Of a stretch of 8,087 bases of DNA, positions 6,208 to 8,087 are shown piece by piece. The position numbers and the translations under genes were made by a program. The notes beneath the pieces are model-generated. The model had not been told where the DNA came from. It did not search any database and was given only the letters and a program-made list of their open reading frames with translations. This DNA comes from JABHVE01 sp047517625. Lineage in GTDB: Bacteria > Pseudomonadota > Alphaproteobacteria > UBA2966 > CAIVPW01. The stretch lies in contig JAKZSO010000155.1 of the NCBI GenBank assembly GCA_047517625.1, positions 1-8,087 of the forward strand, written 5' to 3'. How positions within the stretch are numbered: the first letter of the stretch is position 1; the number at the start of each line of letters is the position of its first letter.

Positions 6208-6252
6208 ATTTCCTGGATTTCTTTTTAGATTTCCTGGATTTCTTTTTAGATT
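6208..6252. repeat. 21-bp perfect tandem duplication in the kdsB-pheA gap, carrying the pheA Shine-Dalgarno
   Basis: Two identical 21-bp units occupy 6208-6228 and 6229-6249, with 3 bp of a third to 6252. In the mRNA sense (minus strand) each unit reads CTAAAAAG, AAATCC, AGGAAAT. The unit nearest pheA supplies the AGGA placed 8 nt before the pheA ATG. The other supplies a second AGGA 21 nt further upstream. The array fills nearly the whole space between the kdsB stop and the pheA start, and is much more A-rich than the genes around it. Confidence 0.95.
6211..6214 (-). promoter_or_regulatory. Shine-Dalgarno that decides the pheA start
   Basis: AGGA on the minus strand, 8 nt from the ATG at 6202-6200. 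It favours that ATG over the TTG at 6208, which would leave only 2 nt of spacing. Confidence 0.65.
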
Positions 6253-7049
6253 CAGTCTGTTCGGTGCAATTCGCCGATCATGGCCTGGGCACGGACAAGG
6301 TCGGCGGGAGTATCGACACCGAGCGGAAAGATGTCAACGAGCCGGGCGCCGATCGCCATACCGGCATCCAAGGCCCGCAATTGTTCCAGACCAAATTCGC
6401 GTTCCCGAGCCGAGGGGCCAAGCCGGACAAATTCAGCCAACGCCCGGCGGCGATAGGCGTAGACGCCGATGTGGTGGTGCGGCGAGCCGCCCAGCAAAGC
6501 GACGGCACGAGCGAAATCAACCGCCAAGCCCACTGGATCGCTGTCTTGAAACCGAACGTGGGCCTTTACCACATGGGGATCCAATAAGTCCGCCTGGTCG
6601 ATAATTGGGCTTACCAGGGTGGCGATCGCGATCCGGGGATCGGCCAAGGGCTCCAACACCGCCGCCAAGGCCGCGGGGTCTATGACCGGCAAGTCCCCTT
6701 GCAGGTTCACCACCACGTCGAATTCGCTTTCGCGATCGATCCTGGTCACAACCTCGAAAATACGGTCGGAGCCTGACGGATGGTGGGAGCCGCTTAGCTC
6801 GGCCCGGCCGCCGGCGGCTTGCACGGCGGCAGCGATTTCTTTGTCTTCACAGGCCACAACCACCGGGCCGATCCCGGCCTCTATGGCCCGGCGCCACACG
6901 TGGACGATCACGGGCTCCCCATCGATCAGCGCCATCGGCTTACCGGGAAAGCGCGTAGAGCCCATGCGGGCGGGAATCAGTACGATGGGATTGATGGCGG
7001 CGACAGAAATGGTGGGCTCCCATGACGGTGTACGGGCGGTCGAGTACAA
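6252..7049 (-). CDS. kdsB: 3-deoxy-manno-octulosonate cytidylyltransferase (CMP-Kdo synthetase)
   Basis: KdsB activates Kdo with CTP to give CMP-Kdo for the lipopolysaccharide inner core, in the cytoplasm. Family motifs are plain: 'NPIVLIPARMGSTRFPGKPM' (nucleotide-binding loop), 'HHPSGSDRIFEV', 'VVVNLQGDLPVIDP' (Leu where many members have Glu), and C-terminal 'FGLEQLRALDAGMAIGARLV' followed by 'GVDTPADLVRAQAMI'. The frame has no ATG or GTG before the first motif. The coordinates use the only conventional upstream start, TTG at 7049 (265 aa), but no Shine-Dalgarno precedes it and it adds a non-conserved N-terminus. A better biological start may be ATT at 7010-7008: GGGAG (7021-7017) lies 6 nt before it, and the 252-residue product (ISVAAINPIVLIPAR...) matches family N-termini. 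It diverges from the cytochrome gene and leads into pheA. Confidence 0.93.
   Translation of the reverse strand: MYSTARTPSWEPTISVAAINPIVLIPARMGSTRFPGKPMALIDGEPVIVHVWRRAIEAGIGPVVVACEDKEIAAAVQAAGGRAELSGSHHPSGSDRIFEVVTRIDRESEFDVVVNLQGDLPVIDPAALAAVLEPLADPRIAIATLVSPIIDQADLLDPHVVKAHVRFQDSDPVGLAVDFARAVALLGGSPHHHIGVYAYRRRALAEFVRLGPSAREREFGLEQLRALDAGMAIGARLVDIFPLGVDTPADLVRAQAMIGELHRTD
7017..7021 (-). promoter_or_regulatory. Shine-Dalgarno placed before a candidate ATT start of kdsB
   Basis: GGGAG on the minus strand ends 6 nt before the ATT codon at 7010-7008, in frame with kdsB. The ATG that overlaps this purine run (at about 7024-7022) is out of frame with kdsB. This is the only well-placed ribosome-binding site near the true N-terminus. 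Confidence 0.45.
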
Positions 7050-7083
7050 GTACAGTATGTCTTGGGCCGGAGCATCCTCTGGT

Positions 7084-7112
7084 TTTCCCGCATTGTTCGG
7101 TGTGGCGGGGAA
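7084..7112. other. Imperfect inverted repeat in the kdsB/cytochrome divergent region
   Basis: TTTCCCGC (7084-7091) pairs with GCGGGGAA (7105-7112) over eight positions, one of them G-U in the plus-strand RNA, around a 13-nt loop. It lies in the roughly 130-bp divergent gap, about 70 bp before the cytochrome start. No T-run follows on either strand, so it is not an intrinsic terminator. It could be a 5'-leader stem or an operator, or be chance. I see no convincing -35/-10 pair for either gene in this gap. Confidence 0.3.
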
Positions 7113-7180
7113 CCTTGCGCGTCTCCGGGCTAAATCAGTAGTGTGAGGGAACCCGATCCTGTTTTGGCAAGGTGGGCGCG

Positions 7181-7822
7181 ATGAATACGGTGGAAATTTT
7201 CAAATACACGATGGCCACGGTTGGCGCCCTTGTGGCGGTGATCGTGATCGTTGTGGTCAGCGGCTGGATTTACGGGACGGATGACGCCGAAGTCGCCGAA
7301 GCGGTCCCCGAGCCGGAGGAGGTGGCCCAAGCAGAAGCCCCAGCACCGGCCCCCGAGCCAGAACCAGCGCCCGAGCCAGAACCAGCAGCGCCCGAGCCAG
7401 AACCAGCGGCCCCAGCCCCCGCCGCCGCACCCGCACCCGTGGCGCCGGCCGCCCCCGCCGGCGGTGGTGGCGATTTGGCCGCGAGGCTTGCCGGCGGCGA
7501 CGCTGCCGCGGGCGTCGCGATTATGGTCCGGTGCCGGGCCTGCCACACTTTGGACGCCGGGGGCGCCAGACGCGTTGGCCCGAACCTTTGGGACATCGTT
7601 GGCAAGGACAAAGGCGTCTCGGAAGGCTTTCCGTATTCCGATGCCCTGCTCGCCGCCGGTGGGACTTGGACGTTCGCCGACCTGGACGGTTATTTGACCG
7701 CCCCCAGAGACTTCCTACCGGGGACGAAAATGACCTTTCCCGGGGTTCCCAGCGCAACTGACCGGGCGAATTTGCTCCTGAGTTTGCGGGCGCTAAGCGA
7801 AAATTCAGCCCCGCTCCCGTAG
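7181..7822 (+). CDS. cycM: Membrane-anchored c-type cytochrome (CycM/c552-like)
   Basis: A 213-residue electron carrier tethered to the inner membrane with its haem domain in the periplasm. Visible in order are a short N-terminus, one hydrophobic anchor (about residues 8-31), a long Ala/Pro/Glu linker (about 39-93) and a class I cytochrome c domain. The haem-binding CRACH is at about 118-122, followed by 'RRVGPNLWDIVGKDKG'. 'FPYSDAL' and 'WTFADLDGYLTAPRDFLPGT' lead to Met at about 184 in GTKMTF, the likely sixth haem ligand. Membrane-anchored cytochromes of this design carry electrons from the bc1 complex to terminal oxidase in alphaproteobacteria. The ATG at 7181 is chosen over the in-frame GTG at 7172 because AAGGTGG (7169-7175) is well spaced for the ATG. 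The gene diverges from kdsB, and the next gene starts one base after its stop. The cycM symbol is by similarity of design and gene neighbourhood. Confidence 0.9.
   Translation: MNTVEIFKYTMATVGALVAVIVIVVVSGWIYGTDDAEVAEAVPEPEEVAQAEAPAPAPEPEPAPEPEPAAPEPEPAAPAPAAAPAPVAPAAPAGGGGDLAARLAGGDAAAGVAIMVRCRACHTLDAGGARRVGPNLWDIVGKDKGVSEGFPYSDALLAAGGTWTFADLDGYLTAPRDFLPGTKMTFPGVPSATDRANLLLSLRALSENSAPLP
7352..7407 (+). repeat. Three copies of a 17-nt repeat encoding the Pro/Glu linker of the cytochrome
   Basis: CCCGAGCCAGAACCAGC occurs at 7352-7368, 7370-7386 and 7391-7407, giving periods of 18 and 21 nt, both whole numbers of codons. It encodes repeated PEPEPA units in the tether between the membrane anchor and the haem domain. 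Identity at DNA level, codon for codon, points to recent slippage expansion. Confidence 0.9.
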
Positions 7823-7823
7823 G

Positions 7824-8087
7824 GTGGCGGCCACCGACGATCTGCCGCCCAATCTGAGCGCCCTGACTGGGTTTGCCCTGGTTTTGGCGGACATCGCCGG
7901 GCCCATCGTGCGCCGTCATTTTCGTGCTGGCGGCGCCATCACCACCAAATCCGATAGCAGCCCGGTCACCGAAGCCGACCGCGCCGTCGAGCAGGCCATG
8001 CGGGACGCCATTCGGTCCGCATACCCCGACCACGGCATTTTGGGCGAAGAATTCGGCGACACCACCCCCGATGCCGAGTGGGTTTGG
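7824..8087 (+). CDS. Inositol-monophosphatase-family phosphatase, probably histidinol-phosphatase HisN type, 5' part
   Basis: An 88-codon open frame starts with GTG at 7824, one base after the cytochrome stop, and runs off the right edge. The N-terminus fits the HisN branch of the inositol monophosphatase family: a helix 'LVLADIAGPIVRRHFRAGG' (about 20-38), 'TKSDSSPVTEADRAVEQAMR' (about 42-61) with the K-x-D-x-S-P-V-T-x-A-D signature, then 'YPDHGILGEEFGD' (about 69-81), whose GEE carries a metal-binding Glu. HisN-type enzymes remove phosphate from L-histidinol phosphate in histidine synthesis, but relatives act on inositol phosphates or other sugar phosphates, and the deciding residues lie beyond the window. 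No ATG gives a better start. Tight spacing suggests co-transcription with the cytochrome gene. Confidence 0.85.
   Translation, partial: MAATDDLPPNLSALTGFALVLADIAGPIVRRHFRAGGAITTKSDSSPVTEADRAVEQAMRDAIRSAYPDHGILGEEFGDTTPDAEWVW

Noticed and set aside
5939..6604. 221-codon plus-strand open frame over pheA and kdsB
   Set aside because: Antisense to both genes and the repeat between them; the arginine-rich product shows no family motif.
7130..7546. Gly/Trp-rich minus-strand frame opposite the cytochrome linker
   Set aside because: Its repeats are simply the reverse reading of the Pro/Ala/Glu linker codons; no start site or family resemblance.
1..8087. A defence, mobile or other new multi-gene system
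   Set aside because: Every substantial open frame on a coherent strand matches a housekeeping family, intergenic gaps are under about 135 bp, and there is no transposase, integrase, toxin-antitoxin pair or unexplained gene.

Overview
The window reads as a compact, GC-rich stretch of an alphaproteobacterial chromosome made of housekeeping genes. The evidence is the gene set and order: a membrane-anchored cytochrome c beside kdsB and pheA, then SRP RNA-dnaX-ybaB-recR, with BolA and RmuC nearby. The dnaX C-terminal domain and the PheA ACT domain also look alphaproteobacterial. There is no mobile element, CRISPR array, tRNA or phage gene, and no stretch over 300 bases lacks a gene.

Layout, left to right. 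A plus-strand pair comes first: the last 31 codons of a probable HlyC/CorC-type (CBS/transporter-associated domain) protein (1-98), then an AEC-family permease (111-983). It converges on bolA (minus, 966-1259), overlapping it by 18 bp. A 111-bp divergent gap separates bolA from rmuC (plus, 1371-2411), which ends 3 bp from the convergent recR. A long minus-strand block follows, listed in transcription order: kdsB (7010 or 7049 to 6252), pheA (6202-5351), a 130-bp spacer with a two-copy repeat and an SRP RNA promoter, ffs (5217-5121), dnaX (5069-3357), ybaB (3355-3029) and recR (3023-2415). On the right, a plus-strand pair diverges from kdsB: a c-type cytochrome (7181-7822) and the start of a HisN-type inositol-monophosphatase-family phosphatase (7824 to the window edge).

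How the genes work together. dnaX, ybaB and recR are the widespread replication/repair cassette: clamp loader subunit, nucleoid-associated protein and RecFOR-pathway mediator. It sits directly behind the SRP RNA. RmuC, a predicted nuclease that limits DNA rearrangement, faces it. kdsB feeds lipopolysaccharide core synthesis (CMP-Kdo) and pheA feeds phenylalanine synthesis; they are probably co-transcribed.

I found no new multi-gene system. The points worth a second look are small: kdsB has no ATG or GTG start but has a well-placed Shine-Dalgarno in front of an ATT codon; a perfect 21-bp tandem duplication carries the pheA ribosome-binding site; a 21-nt sequence is repeated at a 36-nt period between pheA and ffs; and an A8 run near the 3' end of dnaX could allow slippage to a shortened product.
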